From: Candidatus Poribacteria bacterium
Lineage (GTDB): Bacteria > Abyssobacteria > SURF-5
Direction: 5' to 3'
Assembly: GCA_016215705.1 (NCBI GenBank)
Contig: JACRIR010000086.1
Location: forward strand, 1-43,935
Length of the DNA stretch: 43,935 nt
Shown here: in pieces, positions 25,101 to 32,907 of the stretch
Numbering within the stretch: position 1 is the first letter of the stretch
Layout of the letters: each line of letters opens with the position of its first letter
Program-made: the position numbers and the translations under genes
The notes under the pieces: generated by a model
What the model saw: the letters and a program-made list of their open reading frames with translations, nothing else
Database searches by the model: none
Told to the model about the DNA's origin: nothing

Positions 25101-26696
25101 GTGAATGAATCTCCAGAACGCAGCAGTGGCGGCGGAATGACAGCGGTACTGTTCGCCGGTTTGGCCCTTGGCCTCTTGCTCTGTCTGCTTCTCGCCTGGT
25201 TGCCGCTTCGGGTGACGCTTCCGCGCTTCGTGTTCGAGGATTGTTTCTACTATCTTCGCGTAGCTCGCAGCATTGTCGATGGCGACGGTTCGACTTTTGA
25301 TGGCATCCATCCCACTAACGGTTATCATCCTCTCTGGCTGTTACTTTCCATCTTGTTTGTATGGCCGTTCAGTCCGGGGTCGGGAGCTCCGGCGCATCTC
25401 CTGCTCTCCTCGTGCGCCATATTACATACGCTGACAGCCTTCCTAATATACAAGATGGTGAATCTTGGCGGGAATCGGACGGTGGCTGTCGTCGCCGCAT
25501 TGTTGTGGTTTTTCAATTACAACGTCGCGGGGATAGCCATGTGCGGACTGGAAACGTCGCTGTTTGCTTTCTTCCTGGCGGCAACTGTCTATTACTATTT
25601 GCCTCGGCGCGTCGGCTTGTCCGCGGCGCAGAGCGCGAAAGTCGGCGTGCTTGTGGGCTTGACCGCTCTTTCTCGATTCGATGGCGCCTTGCTCGGATTT
25701 GCCATCGCGGGCGACCAACTTCTAGGCGCATTGTTCCGGAGAGAGCGGCTGGAGAGAATGGCAGGGCGCGTTATTCCCATGTCGGCGGCCGGCACGGCGA
25801 TGATGTTTCCGTGGATCGCATGGAGCTACAGCATTTCGGGAGTCATATTCCCGAACAGCGGCAGGGCCGTGCATCTCTGGTACAGTCCCGAGGATCACCT
25901 GAAATCCGGTCTTATCAGGGGGCTTGTCCGCATATTCTCGGTCCATGCCCCCGCAATGGGGAAACTTTACGGGTTTGAGCCGCTCACTCTTCTTTCGCTC
26001 GTGGTCTTTGCGGTATTTCTGATTGCTCTATTCAGCGGGCGAGAGAAAAGGGTGGTCGGACTTCCATTCATCGTGTTCGTGGTTTATCCGCTGGCCCATT
26101 CTCTATACTATGCCCTCTATTTCCGCCCTTACAATCGCTATCTGTATCCCGCGCATCTGCTGATCTTCACGGGCGTGTCTGCAACCATCGGGTGTTGGCT
26201 GCTCGCGAACCGGAACAGGCGATTCGTCCGTCCTCTCGGTATTGCAGCGACTGCGCTCGCAGCGTTAAATATGTTCGTATCGAGTGTGGACACGTGGGAA
26301 CGAGGAACTGCGTCGGTGAACACGCACAGCCTTCACTGGACCATGTTCAATAGGGCCCTGCCCTGGATAAAAGAAAACGTAAAGCCTCACGAGAAGATCG
26401 GCGCTTTCAACAGCGGCATATATGGCTACTTCTCCGGCCGCACGGTAGTCAATCTCGATGGCGTGATGAATGACAGCGTGATACCGGCGCTCGAGGAGCG
26501 ACGCCTTGTTCCCTACCTCTATTCGGAGCGGATCACATACATTGTCGACTGGGAATCGACCCTCGACAACACCTTCAATGTACTTGGCGGAGTTCCGGAC
26601 TACCGGCGAAAATTCGTCCTCGTGAGAACATTTGAACAGCCGTGGGGTCCATACACCGGCGCACGCCTTCTTGTCCTCCGGCTAATGGATTACTGA
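25101..26696 (+). CDS. Polytopic membrane protein, probable GT-C type glycosyltransferase
   Basis: The 531-aa protein has about 9-11 hydrophobic segments. After the first segment an extracytoplasmic loop reads FVFEDCFYYLRVARSI, the acidic Glu-Asp next to aromatic residues typical of GT-C enzymes that use polyprenyl-phosphate sugars (ArnT/PMT relatives). NGYHPLWLLL and GLETSLFAFFLA follow. The C-terminal soluble part (about 430-531) includes a NSGIYGYFSGRTVVNLDGV segment common to such proteins. GGGAGGGG 8 nt before GTG at 25101 sets the start. It probably transfers a sugar to an envelope glycan outside the membrane; donor and acceptor are unknown. It ends the polysaccharide cluster. Confidence 0.75.
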   Translation: MNESPERSSGGGMTAVLFAGLALGLLLCLLLAWLPLRVTLPRFVFEDCFYYLRVARSIVDGDGSTFDGIHPTNGYHPLWLLLSILFVWPFSPGSGAPAHLLLSSCAILHTLTAFLIYKMVNLGGNRTVAVVAALLWFFNYNVAGIAMCGLETSLFAFFLAATVYYYLPRRVGLSAAQSAKVGVLVGLTALSRFDGALLGFAIAGDQLLGALFRRERLERMAGRVIPMSAAGTAMMFPWIAWSYSISGVIFPNSGRAVHLWYSPEDHLKSGLIRGLVRIFSVHAPAMGKLYGFEPLTLLSLVVFAVFLIALFSGREKRVVGLPFIVFVVYPLAHSLYYALYFRPYNRYLYPAHLLIFTGVSATIGCWLLANRNRRFVRPLGIAATALAALNMFVSSVDTWERGTASVNTHSLHWTMFNRALPWIKENVKPHEKIGAFNSGIYGYFSGRTVVNLDGVMNDSVIPALEERRLVPYLYSERITYIVDWESTLDNTFNVLGGVPDYRRKFVLVRTFEQPWGPYTGARLLVLRLMDY

Positions 26697-26740
26697 AACT
26701 TGCAGAACCAACGCTCCGGAAACACGTGGAGAAAAGAGAG

Positions 26741-26860
26741 TGTCCCGTAATTGTGATTCCGAGGGCGCAGCATGCTGCACCCCTACAAGAAACGCTGATT
26801 TTGCGGGGCGCCAGGGCACGGCGCGCCGCGTCCTTACAGTTGATCCACAATTACGGGACA
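26741..26860. repeat. 120-bp element with perfect 15-bp terminal inverted repeats enclosing two other palindromes
   Basis: The outer arms TGTCCCGTAATTGTG (26741-26755) and CACAATTACGGGACA (26846-26860) match perfectly. Inside are GGGCGCAGCATGCTGCACCC (26763-26782, plus CTAC) and a diverged GGGCACGGCGCGCCGCGTCC (26814-26833), both related to dispersed repeats elsewhere. It is noncoding and lies between convergent genes. Confidence 0.75.
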
Positions 26861-26907
26861 TCCTCAAAAGCCCTCTTGCAGACGATACTGATGCGGTCTC
26901 CCGACCG

Positions 26908-27879
26908 TCAGCAGGCCGGCCATGCGACTGTGTAGAGATGCTTTCCTCCTTTCAACGGGCCCTTAATTAGTTCATTTATCTGTTTTTGCGTGAAACGCTG
27001 GGTCGTTTCGTCAGCGGGAGGCAGCTTCCCGGGCGGGAATTTCTTCATGATATCCCCTATGAGGCGCTCCATGTAGTCAAGCAGCGCCTCGATACCGCAC
27101 TTGGCCTTGTCTGCGCTGGCAAGTGTGGCCCTGCCGACGCTTCCTTCCGGAGTGGCGGTTATCTCGATTGCGCCAAGCCCGACGTGCGCGTACCACGGTA
27201 TGGGCTTTCCATAGAGATTGCCGGCCTTGTCCACATGTCCGGGCGGCAAGAAACTGCGCGGCTTCGTATCGACCGCGTCTTCCATCTTTATCATTTCAGG
27301 GAACAGCGCAAGCGAAAAAGACGTTTCGGCTTCGTCGGCATGGATGAACGGGGTTTCGAACGGGCCGCCGTGCGCTTTATCCCTGCAATGTTCGGGTATC
27401 GCGTAGTACCAGTTCAAATTGACGAATATACCCGGCACCTGGAATCGCTTGGCAAATCGATGGATAGCGGTCGGAATCACATATTCCTGGCCGTGGCCGT
27501 TGAGGAGTATCTGTTTGCGGAAACCCGCGTTCCAGAATCCCGCCATCACCTGCGAAAGCAGGGCGGTGAAAGTTTCTTCGTCGATCGGGATCGTGCCTGG
27601 CATGCCGATATGGTGGTATGGGTGTGAGCCATACCATATGGGCTGAGCGACCGTACATCCGGTCTTCCGGGCGATTGCCTCGGCCATGCGCGTCACCAGG
27701 AAAGTGTCTTCTCCATAGCATGCATGAGGTCCGTGAGCCTCAGTGCTTCCCACCGGTATGACTATGAGATCGCACTTCTTCAAGCGCTTATCGACGTCCT
27801 TCATCGTCATGTTCTGAAAGTAAATACCATCGGCCGAGTCCATGTGCCCACCCTTCGGGGGAATCTGCCATGCTGACAT
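26908..27879 (-). CDS. Creatininase-family amidohydrolase (IolN-like?)
   Basis: A 323-aa metal-dependent hydrolase. GSTEAHGPHACYGEDTF (44-60) carries the metal ligands Glu47, His49 and Asp58; NGHGQ (127-131) gives His129, and HADEAETS supplies a further acidic ligand. The opening WQIPPKGGHMDSADG and YGSHPYHHIGMPGTIPI recall, from memory, proteins annotated as 3-dehydro-scyllo-inosose hydrolase of inositol catabolism, but no inositol gene lies nearby, so this is only a suggestion. The start at 27879 follows AAGGAGAG by 5 nt; the longer frame from 27930 is not supported. Probably cytosolic and monocistronic. Confidence 0.85.
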   Translation of the reverse strand: MSAWQIPPKGGHMDSADGIYFQNMTMKDVDKRLKKCDLIVIPVGSTEAHGPHACYGEDTFLVTRMAEAIARKTGCTVAQPIWYGSHPYHHIGMPGTIPIDEETFTALLSQVMAGFWNAGFRKQILLNGHGQEYVIPTAIHRFAKRFQVPGIFVNLNWYYAIPEHCRDKAHGGPFETPFIHADEAETSFSLALFPEMIKMEDAVDTKPRSFLPPGHVDKAGNLYGKPIPWYAHVGLGAIEITATPEGSVGRATLASADKAKCGIEALLDYMERLIGDIMKKFPPGKLPPADETTQRFTQKQINELIKGPLKGGKHLYTVAWPAC

Positions 27880-28001
27880 TTCTCTCTCCTTGTAGGAAAC
27901 CTTGAGTTCTTGCCATTCCCGTGGAAGCAAGAATCCGAGTTTGAAGTCGTGGAACCCGGGATTTCGCCCTCAAGGGAATGACTTAGTTGCTCGGGCGCTT
28001 T

Positions 28002-28313
28002 TTATTCCACACTTTCCGCCTGGGGTTGTTGCTGTTCAGGCGGCTCTTGTATCGTGATGGTCGTGATGAGGCGGGACGCAGGAGGCTTGCACACCTTGAA
28101 GGCGGCGTTGCTCAGACACTGGTACACGGGGTTAAACGCGAAGTTGATTCCGCGAGCGATAGTGTCACCCACGACGTGACCGCTTGGAGCGCAGCGCTCA
28201 TTGGCGTGGTGACAGCAGGCATCGGCAAAGCAAAGACCGCTGCCGAGCGTGAGAGCTAATCCGGCCAGAGTGAACGACGTCACAAAACGTGAGATCATGC
28301 GAGACAATCGCAT
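28002..28313 (-). CDS. Exported small Cys/His-rich protein
   Basis: The 103-aa product has a signal peptide (residues 1-30, FTLAGLALTLGSGLCFA) and a mature part beginning DACCHHANERCAPSGH. It has six cysteines (28, 33, 34, 41, 66, 75) and a Gln/Pro-rich tail, so it may bind metal or form disulfides in the periplasm. Of two close ATGs (28319, 28313) the second is better placed 6 nt after AAAGGGAGG. It begins 2 nt after the stop of the HTH membrane protein, so the two are surely co-translated. No family is recognised. Confidence 0.65.
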   Translation of the reverse strand: MRLSRMISRFVTSFTLAGLALTLGSGLCFADACCHHANERCAPSGHVVGDTIARGINFAFNPVYQCLSNAAFKVCKPPASRLITTITIQEPPEQQQPQAESVE

Positions 28314-28315
28314 CT

Positions 28316-28972
28316 TCATCCTCCCTTTCGATTTTCCGGCTGCGACGTTCGAGCGCTGACGGTGAATGCGCTGTACCATTGCAGCAGTTCGTTGATCTCG
28401 AATCGGATTGCCTTCTTTTTGCCTTCTGTCACTTGATAGAAAGGAATATCGGTTTCGTCGAGCCATTTATAGATGCGCTCCACCGGAACCCCGATCGTAT
28501 CGGCGGCATCCGACACATTCAAGAGACGCTTGCCGCGGCGGTCTTCCTCGCGTCGAAGCCAGACGCGCCTCTGCACAATTCTGCGCTCGTCTTTCTGGCG
28601 CGACTCTGTAGCGCGCCTGTCATTCATGCGCCTATTGTATCGTCTTTTCTCGCCAGGGTCGATGGTCGATTTCAGGACAACTTCGCCGGTTGTCTTAGAA
28701 TAGGATTCGCGCACCGCGCCGCCGCCGAGTCTTGCGCCCGGTAGAGCCAGAGAGGGAATCTGCACGGGAGATGGAGGCGTGAGCAGGTCTTTATCATGGC
28801 TGATAGCCTCGACAAGCTCGTCCAGCTCCCCGAAAGGCAAACGTTGATCGGCTTCCCGGGATTCCCCGGATTGCGCTGACGTATCCGGCGCTGCGGACCG
28901 CGCAGCGAGCATGACCACGAACGCGCTCAGCACGAAAACGGAAAAGCTGACAAAAAGGAAATCGACCAGCAT
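28316..28972 (-). CDS. Membrane-anchored protein with excisionase-like HTH domain
   Basis: The 218-aa protein has one N-terminal membrane segment (residues 4-24), a low-complexity linker, a very basic stretch (109-150, RRYNRRMNDRR and following) and a C-terminal HTH_17/excisionase-type domain (LNVSDAADTIGVPVERIYKW ... PFYQVTEGKKKAIRF ... ELLQWY). Such domains bind DNA as MerR-like half units. Membrane tethering of one is rare and suggests a chromosome-anchoring or membrane-linked regulatory role (inference). AGGGGGA is 7 nt before the ATG. It lies 21 nt after the 54-aa membrane peptide and 2 nt before the exported Cys-rich protein gene. Confidence 0.75.
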   Translation of the reverse strand: MLVDFLFVSFSVFVLSAFVVMLAARSAAPDTSAQSGESREADQRLPFGELDELVEAISHDKDLLTPPSPVQIPSLALPGARLGGGAVRESYSKTTGEVVLKSTIDPGEKRRYNRRMNDRRATESRQKDERRIVQRRVWLRREEDRRGKRLLNVSDAADTIGVPVERIYKWLDETDIPFYQVTEGKKKAIRFEINELLQWYSAFTVSARTSQPENRKGG

Positions 28973-28993
28973 CTGTCTTCCCCCTAACTTTGT

Positions 28994-29158
28994 CTATCTG
29001 CCCGAAAGCGAATCGTAAAACTCCACCACCGTGTTGAGGAAACTGATTGCCGCCAGCCAGATTGATGATCGATAGACGTAGAGGGCGGCGATGACAATCG
29101 CCGCGCAGACATAAAAGATAGTTGTCCTTAGCTTTCTTTTTGCGGTTATCCGGCTCAT
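28994..29158 (-). CDS. 54-aa single-pass membrane peptide
   Basis: A short ORF with a basic N-terminus (MSRITAKRKLRTTIFY), one hydrophobic segment (VCAAIVIAALYVY) and an amphipathic tail (ISFLNTVVEFYDSLSGR). It has no Shine-Dalgarno, but a promoter at 29186-29214 predicts a transcript starting only about 20 nt upstream, so near-leaderless initiation is possible. It is 21 nt upstream of the HTH membrane protein and probably the first gene of that operon. Confidence 0.5.
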   Translation of the reverse strand: MSRITAKRKLRTTIFYVCAAIVIAALYVYRSSIWLAAISFLNTVVEFYDSLSGR

Positions 29159-29185
29159 AGGAGTTTGATCATCGACTGACTCTTG

Positions 29186-29214
29186 ATTCTACTACGTCTC
29201 AACGCATAAATCAA
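29186..29214 (-). promoter_or_regulatory. Promoter of the membrane-HTH operon
   Basis: On the minus strand TTGATT (29214-29209), 17-bp spacer, TAGAAT (29191-29186). Predicted start near 29179. Confidence 0.55.
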
Positions 29215-29257
29215 TGTGCCGCCATGGGCGGGGCTTCTTCGCCACAAAGGACGGGGC

Positions 29258-29542
29258 TCAGAATGACGGGGAAGCTTCGCCCTCATTCCGCTGCTGTTCG
29301 AGTTTCGCAAATGCGAATCGTTCCTTGAGGATTCTCGCGAAACGTCTTCCATAGATGATATCGAAGGTGTCCCCTTTTCCCGGGAAAAGGTTCAGCGCCG
29401 CTCGTTTTGTGGCGTTGACGAGGTCGAGCGCTTCATCCATGGTCATTCGTTCCTGTGCAAGGACAGCGGCTACCAGGTCCACCATAATTCTCAGCCGCCT
29501 CATTTTCTTCTCTTCTTCCACAATGGGATCAGGCGATTCCAT
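29258..29542 (-). CDS. Small conserved-looking protein of unknown function
   Basis: The 94-aa product is helical and charged (MRRLRIMVDLVAAVLAQERM, then EALDLVNATKRAALNLFPGK and FDIIYGRRFARILKERF). It resembles unnamed short proteins found next to regulators in other genomes, but I cannot assign a family. It lies 46 nt downstream of the Ser/Thr kinase on the same strand and probably ends that operon. The N-terminal start is uncertain: Met14 has a better purine-rich site (AAGAGAAG) than Met1. The C-terminal PSF and stop codon are encoded within a CCGTCATTCTGAGC sequence that matches the dispersed repeat at 41191. Confidence 0.6.
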   Translation of the reverse strand: MESPDPIVEEEKKMRRLRIMVDLVAAVLAQERMTMDEALDLVNATKRAALNLFPGKGDTFDIIYGRRFARILKERFAFAKLEQQRNEGEASPSF

Positions 29543-29588
29543 ATTGCTGTCGCCTCCGATCGTAGTGGCGGGCGCTCCTTTCGGCGTT

Positions 29589-31733
29589 TTATTTCCAGTT
29601 GAGAATAATTGCTTTACACCGAAACATGGTTGTTCCCGCCGTCGGTCCGACGTGTTTGCATATCAGCGCGAGACTGCTTATCCTCTCACTTCCTTTTATT
29701 TTGGCAATATCGGCGCCCAACGGCAACATGACTGCGATCCATGTTTTGTTCGGGGGGATGAGAAGCTCGGGGCGTTTTATGCGGATACCTTCATCGGTTT
29801 GAGCCACCTCTGCGGCCGGCTCGTTCTTGGAATCGAACAGACAATACTCAATGGAGTTTCCGCTTGCGAAGTTGATCGCAAGAGAGAAGACCGCCCGATC
29901 TATTCGCGGTGTCATGATGCGCTTGGCTTCGACCAGCGCTTCGATGGTGTCCGGAATCCCCTCGATGGGGCTGATTGTTGAAAGAGTGGTCGTGCACGTG
30001 GATTTCCCAATCCGGCTGTCACTCGATATCGTAATCGCTTCGTTGTCGAAGAGAATCTCGGCGTGTCGGTCACAGGAGTGGACCGGAGTCCAGTTCTCTT
30101 CGACCAGCGGAACCTCTGCGAAGCCTGTCCTCCTGGTGTCCGTTGGAGTATTCGCCGTCGCAGGACGCGATGGCGCCGGGACAACGGCGGGAACAAGCGA
30201 GCTTTTTGCGTTGGGCTCCGGTTCCTTGGGAGACTCCTCACCATCGAGTATCTCCGCGAGCCGCGCCCTTTCTTTCTTGAGAGATTCGAGTGCGTTCTTG
30301 ATCCGGCGCTCGTCCTCGAGCCGCTTCTGTTCGGCTGCGCGAACGGCCTTGGCGTTCTCTTTCTCCTCTGGGGTTGCATGAGAGACCATCTCTATTTCGC
30401 TGCGAGGAATCTCGGCCGTCACCGTGTCCGTGCGAATTCGGATTTTCTCCGGGGATTCGCTCGTTATTTCGCACCTCATGCTGTTGCCCTTCTTGAGTGC
30501 GATCATGTCCGGCCACATCTTCTCCGGCGGCGGCTTCTGCAGTGCGATATTCTCCATCTCATCTTCGAGGACTGAGATTTCTTTCTCAATCCTGGCAATT
30601 CTCTGCTCCGCGGAAGCTCGTTTATTATCCGCCGTAATTGAAGCGGGCACGGGCTGGGACTCGGAGACGCTCTTCGGTTCTATGGCCGGCTCCGGGGGCC
30701 GAGTCTGCATGTTCCCTGGAATCGTAATCCCTTGTCCTTTTTTTGTCCCCTCTTCGGGCGAAGGTTGATTCGCTGTCTTTGCCGGCGACTTTCCCGTGGC
30801 CCTCATTATGAACAGGCCGGCGCCCACGACCGTCGCGATTGCGAACAGGCTGGCCAATGCCGTGACGACGGCTCTTATATGATAGCGGCGCTTTGGCCTC
30901 GCAAGAATGGGTTGGCCCGCCTTGAAGCACCTGATGTCCTGTATGACCTCCTGACAACTCCCGTATCGGTCCCGAGTATTCTTTGCCATCATCGTCTGGA
31001 TGATTCTTTCGACTTCGGCTGGGATGTCGGGGTTGATCGAGCGAGGCCATTCAGGTTCCGAGTTCTGTATCTTGTTTATGAGCATTAGGGGCGATTCGGC
31101 CTCGAAAGGGACCTTGCCCGTAAGGAGTTCGTAAAAGACGACGCCCAGCGAATAGATGTCGCTTCGCGGGGTGGCGGTCTCCCCGGCGGCTTGCTCGGGC
31201 GACATGTACTCAGGCGTTCCCACTATGCCGCCCTCCACGGTGAGCCGAGTTGTCCGCTCCTGGAGCGCAAGACCGAAGTCGGTGACTTTTACCCTGCTGG
31301 TTTTGTCGATCATGATGTTGCTGGGCTTTATATCGCGGTGCACTATTCCCTGGCTGTGCGCATATTGCAGCGCTTTGGCGACCTGGATGATGATGCTTGT
31401 GGCCCTGTCGAGCGGAAGGAAGCCTTCTTTGTAGATTATTTCATCGAGCGGGGTTCCCTCGATGAACTCCATCGTGTAGTAGTACAACTGCTCTTCGTGG
31501 CTGATGTCGTATATCTGGATTATGTTGGGATGGTTCAGTTTGGCGATTGCGCGCGCCTCATTCTCGAATCTCTTGATAAAGGCCTGGTCGCTCGTGAGAT
31601 GCTGCGGCAGTACTTTCATTGCAACAAGGCGTCCGAGCGAGAGCTGGTTGGCTTTGTAGACTACGCCCATCCCACCCCTGCCAAGCTCTTTGAGAATCCT
31701 GTGGTTGCCGATCTCTTTGCCGATCATGGCCAT
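29589..31733 (-). CDS. PknB-type transmembrane Ser/Thr protein kinase
   Basis: The 714-aa kinase has a complete Hanks-type domain (residues 10-270): LGRGGMGVVYKA (18-29), catalytic Lys40, HRDIKPSNI with Asp134, DFG (152-154), GTPEYMSPEQ and SDIYSLGVVFYELLTGKVPF. One membrane segment (287-309) leads to a periplasmic region with a coiled coil (375-398), an SHD1-like module (410-450, MIALKKGNSMRCEITSES then EIPRSEIEMV), a second charged coil and a C-terminal beta domain (about 545-714). No PASTA repeats. The ATG overlaps the stop of the upstream gene (TAATG), so translation is coupled. It probably senses an envelope signal and phosphorylates cytosolic targets. Confidence 0.93.
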   Translation of the reverse strand: MAMIGKEIGNHRILKELGRGGMGVVYKANQLSLGRLVAMKVLPQHLTSDQAFIKRFENEARAIAKLNHPNIIQIYDISHEEQLYYYTMEFIEGTPLDEIIYKEGFLPLDRATSIIIQVAKALQYAHSQGIVHRDIKPSNIMIDKTSRVKVTDFGLALQERTTRLTVEGGIVGTPEYMSPEQAAGETATPRSDIYSLGVVFYELLTGKVPFEAESPLMLINKIQNSEPEWPRSINPDIPAEVERIIQTMMAKNTRDRYGSCQEVIQDIRCFKAGQPILARPKRRYHIRAVVTALASLFAIATVVGAGLFIMRATGKSPAKTANQPSPEEGTKKGQGITIPGNMQTRPPEPAIEPKSVSESQPVPASITADNKRASAEQRIARIEKEISVLEDEMENIALQKPPPEKMWPDMIALKKGNSMRCEITSESPEKIRIRTDTVTAEIPRSEIEMVSHATPEEKENAKAVRAAEQKRLEDERRIKNALESLKKERARLAEILDGEESPKEPEPNAKSSLVPAVVPAPSRPATANTPTDTRRTGFAEVPLVEENWTPVHSCDRHAEILFDNEAITISSDSRIGKSTCTTTLSTISPIEGIPDTIEALVEAKRIMTPRIDRAVFSLAINFASGNSIEYCLFDSKNEPAAEVAQTDEGIRIKRPELLIPPNKTWIAVMLPLGADIAKIKGSERISSLALICKHVGPTAGTTMFRCKAIILNWK

Positions 31734-32554
31734 TATTGCGTGACGGCGGGGGCAAAAGCGCCTCTGAACTCTTCCGGGGGGACGTAGCGCACGCCCATCG
31801 CCGATATCTCATCAGCCCTGTCGAGCAGTTTTCCGAGTTTGTCGCTGTTCTCGGCGACGGAATTGTCGATTTCTTCGATACGCTTGCTGAATTTCTCGGC
31901 CTCCTCGACGGATGCTACATTGAGCATGGCCGAACGGAGCGCTCCGAGCGTTTTCCTTTGGGTCGCTATTTGATCGTAAAGGCGGTAGATTTCCGGCTCC
32001 ATCCTGCGCAATTCGGAGGCCTGTTCCGGAGTAACCCAGATGTTCTGGAACGTAACGAGGCCCTTCGCCTGCTGCTCGGCCTCGAAGCGGCGGCGATGTT
32101 CCTTGGCGCGGCTCCTGATGTCGAGTATCTCATCGCGCTCCTTCGGAGTCATCCATTTCTCTTCGAATTGGATAAGACCTTTTGCCCTCTGGGCTTCATC
32201 GAATCTTCGTTCCGCCTCGCGCTTGGCCTCCCGGGCCTCTTCTTCCTTGAGTTCCTTTTCCCTCCATTTTCGCAAGAGCAATTGGTTTTCTTGCGGCGTG
32301 GCTTTCTCGACGAAGTCCACCTTCTCCCTGCTTATGGTGGAGATGCCCATTTCCGTCTTGAATTTAATCATCGCGTCGGTTTCACTGAGAACGACGGCCG
32401 TTCGCGAATATCCGCTCTTGAAGTATATTTCATCAGCGTCAAGCGGTGAACTTCCCGCTGCGGCGAGTAAAGCGACGAGCGCCGTCATGATAAGGATGTG
32501 ACATGCGAGTCTTCCGGAATATTTGCGTTCCAGTCTATCAGTGTGTCCTGACAT
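31733..32554 (-). CDS. Exported coiled-coil protein with SHD1-like module
   Basis: A 273-aa protein with a signal/anchor (residues 15-40, LACHILIMTALVALLAAAG), then the module DEIYFKSGYSRTAVVLSE ... ISTISREKVDFVE (41-83), which resembles that of the adjacent kinase. Two repeats follow, AKGLIQFEEKWMTPKERDE and AKGLVTFQNIWVTPEQASE, separated by a charged helix, then a long coiled coil. ATG at 32554 is chosen over the frame from 32710, whose N-terminus overlaps the PilZ gene. It overlaps PilZ by 17 nt upstream and shares one base with the kinase start. A periplasmic partner or ligand-presenting subunit of the kinase is likely (inference). Confidence 0.75.
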   Translation of the reverse strand: MSGHTDRLERKYSGRLACHILIMTALVALLAAAGSSPLDADEIYFKSGYSRTAVVLSETDAMIKFKTEMGISTISREKVDFVEKATPQENQLLLRKWREKELKEEEAREAKREAERRFDEAQRAKGLIQFEEKWMTPKERDEILDIRSRAKEHRRRFEAEQQAKGLVTFQNIWVTPEQASELRRMEPEIYRLYDQIATQRKTLGALRSAMLNVASVEEAEKFSKRIEEIDNSVAENSDKLGKLLDRADEISAMGVRYVPPEEFRGAFAPAVTQ

Positions 32555-32903
32555 ATGTTTCAAGCATCTCCCTTGTGCTGTTTTCCATGCCTGTAAAGAA
32601 AACAGCCACTTCGTAACGGTCCCCGTTGCCCTCGTAGAGAGGCACACACCTGACCACGGCTCCCTCGCATTGCGCCCTGGCGACCGCTCCCGCCCCCCTG
32701 TTCGCGCCACATATTTCAGGGAACACCAGTGTCATTACGAGGCGCGTCATGAACTCGATAGGTTGCCTGGTCCTGAAACTGACGCCGGAAAGGCTTATAT
32801 CTTTGACCTGAACCGCCGGAACGTGTGGCTCCGCGCCGACGGTCAACCCTTTTGTTCCTCTTGCGCGTGGTTTGGAGCGCCTCTCTGCGTTTGTGCTCGA
32901 CAT
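32538..32903 (-). CDS. PilZ-domain protein
   Basis: The 121-aa product carries the PilZ c-di-GMP motif: RRSKPRAR (Arg9, Arg13) and DISLSG (Asp35, Ser37, Gly40). GGGGGTG is close upstream of the ATG and the start lies 4 nt downstream of the hybrid kinase stop codon, so the two are coupled. It links c-di-GMP to the two-component/Ser-Thr kinase operon. No output domain is fused, so it must act through a partner. Confidence 0.88.
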   Translation of the reverse strand: MSSTNAERRSKPRARGTKGLTVGAEPHVPAVQVKDISLSGVSFRTRQPIEFMTRLVMTLVFPEICGANRGAGAVARAQCEGAVVRCVPLYEGNGDRYEVAVFFTGMENSTREMLETYVRTH

Positions 32904-32907
32904 TGCT

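Noticed and set aside
32555-32710. 52-residue N-terminal extension of the exported coiled-coil protein
   Set aside because: It would overlap most of the PilZ gene, has no signal-like features, and pushes the signal anchor into the interior of the protein.
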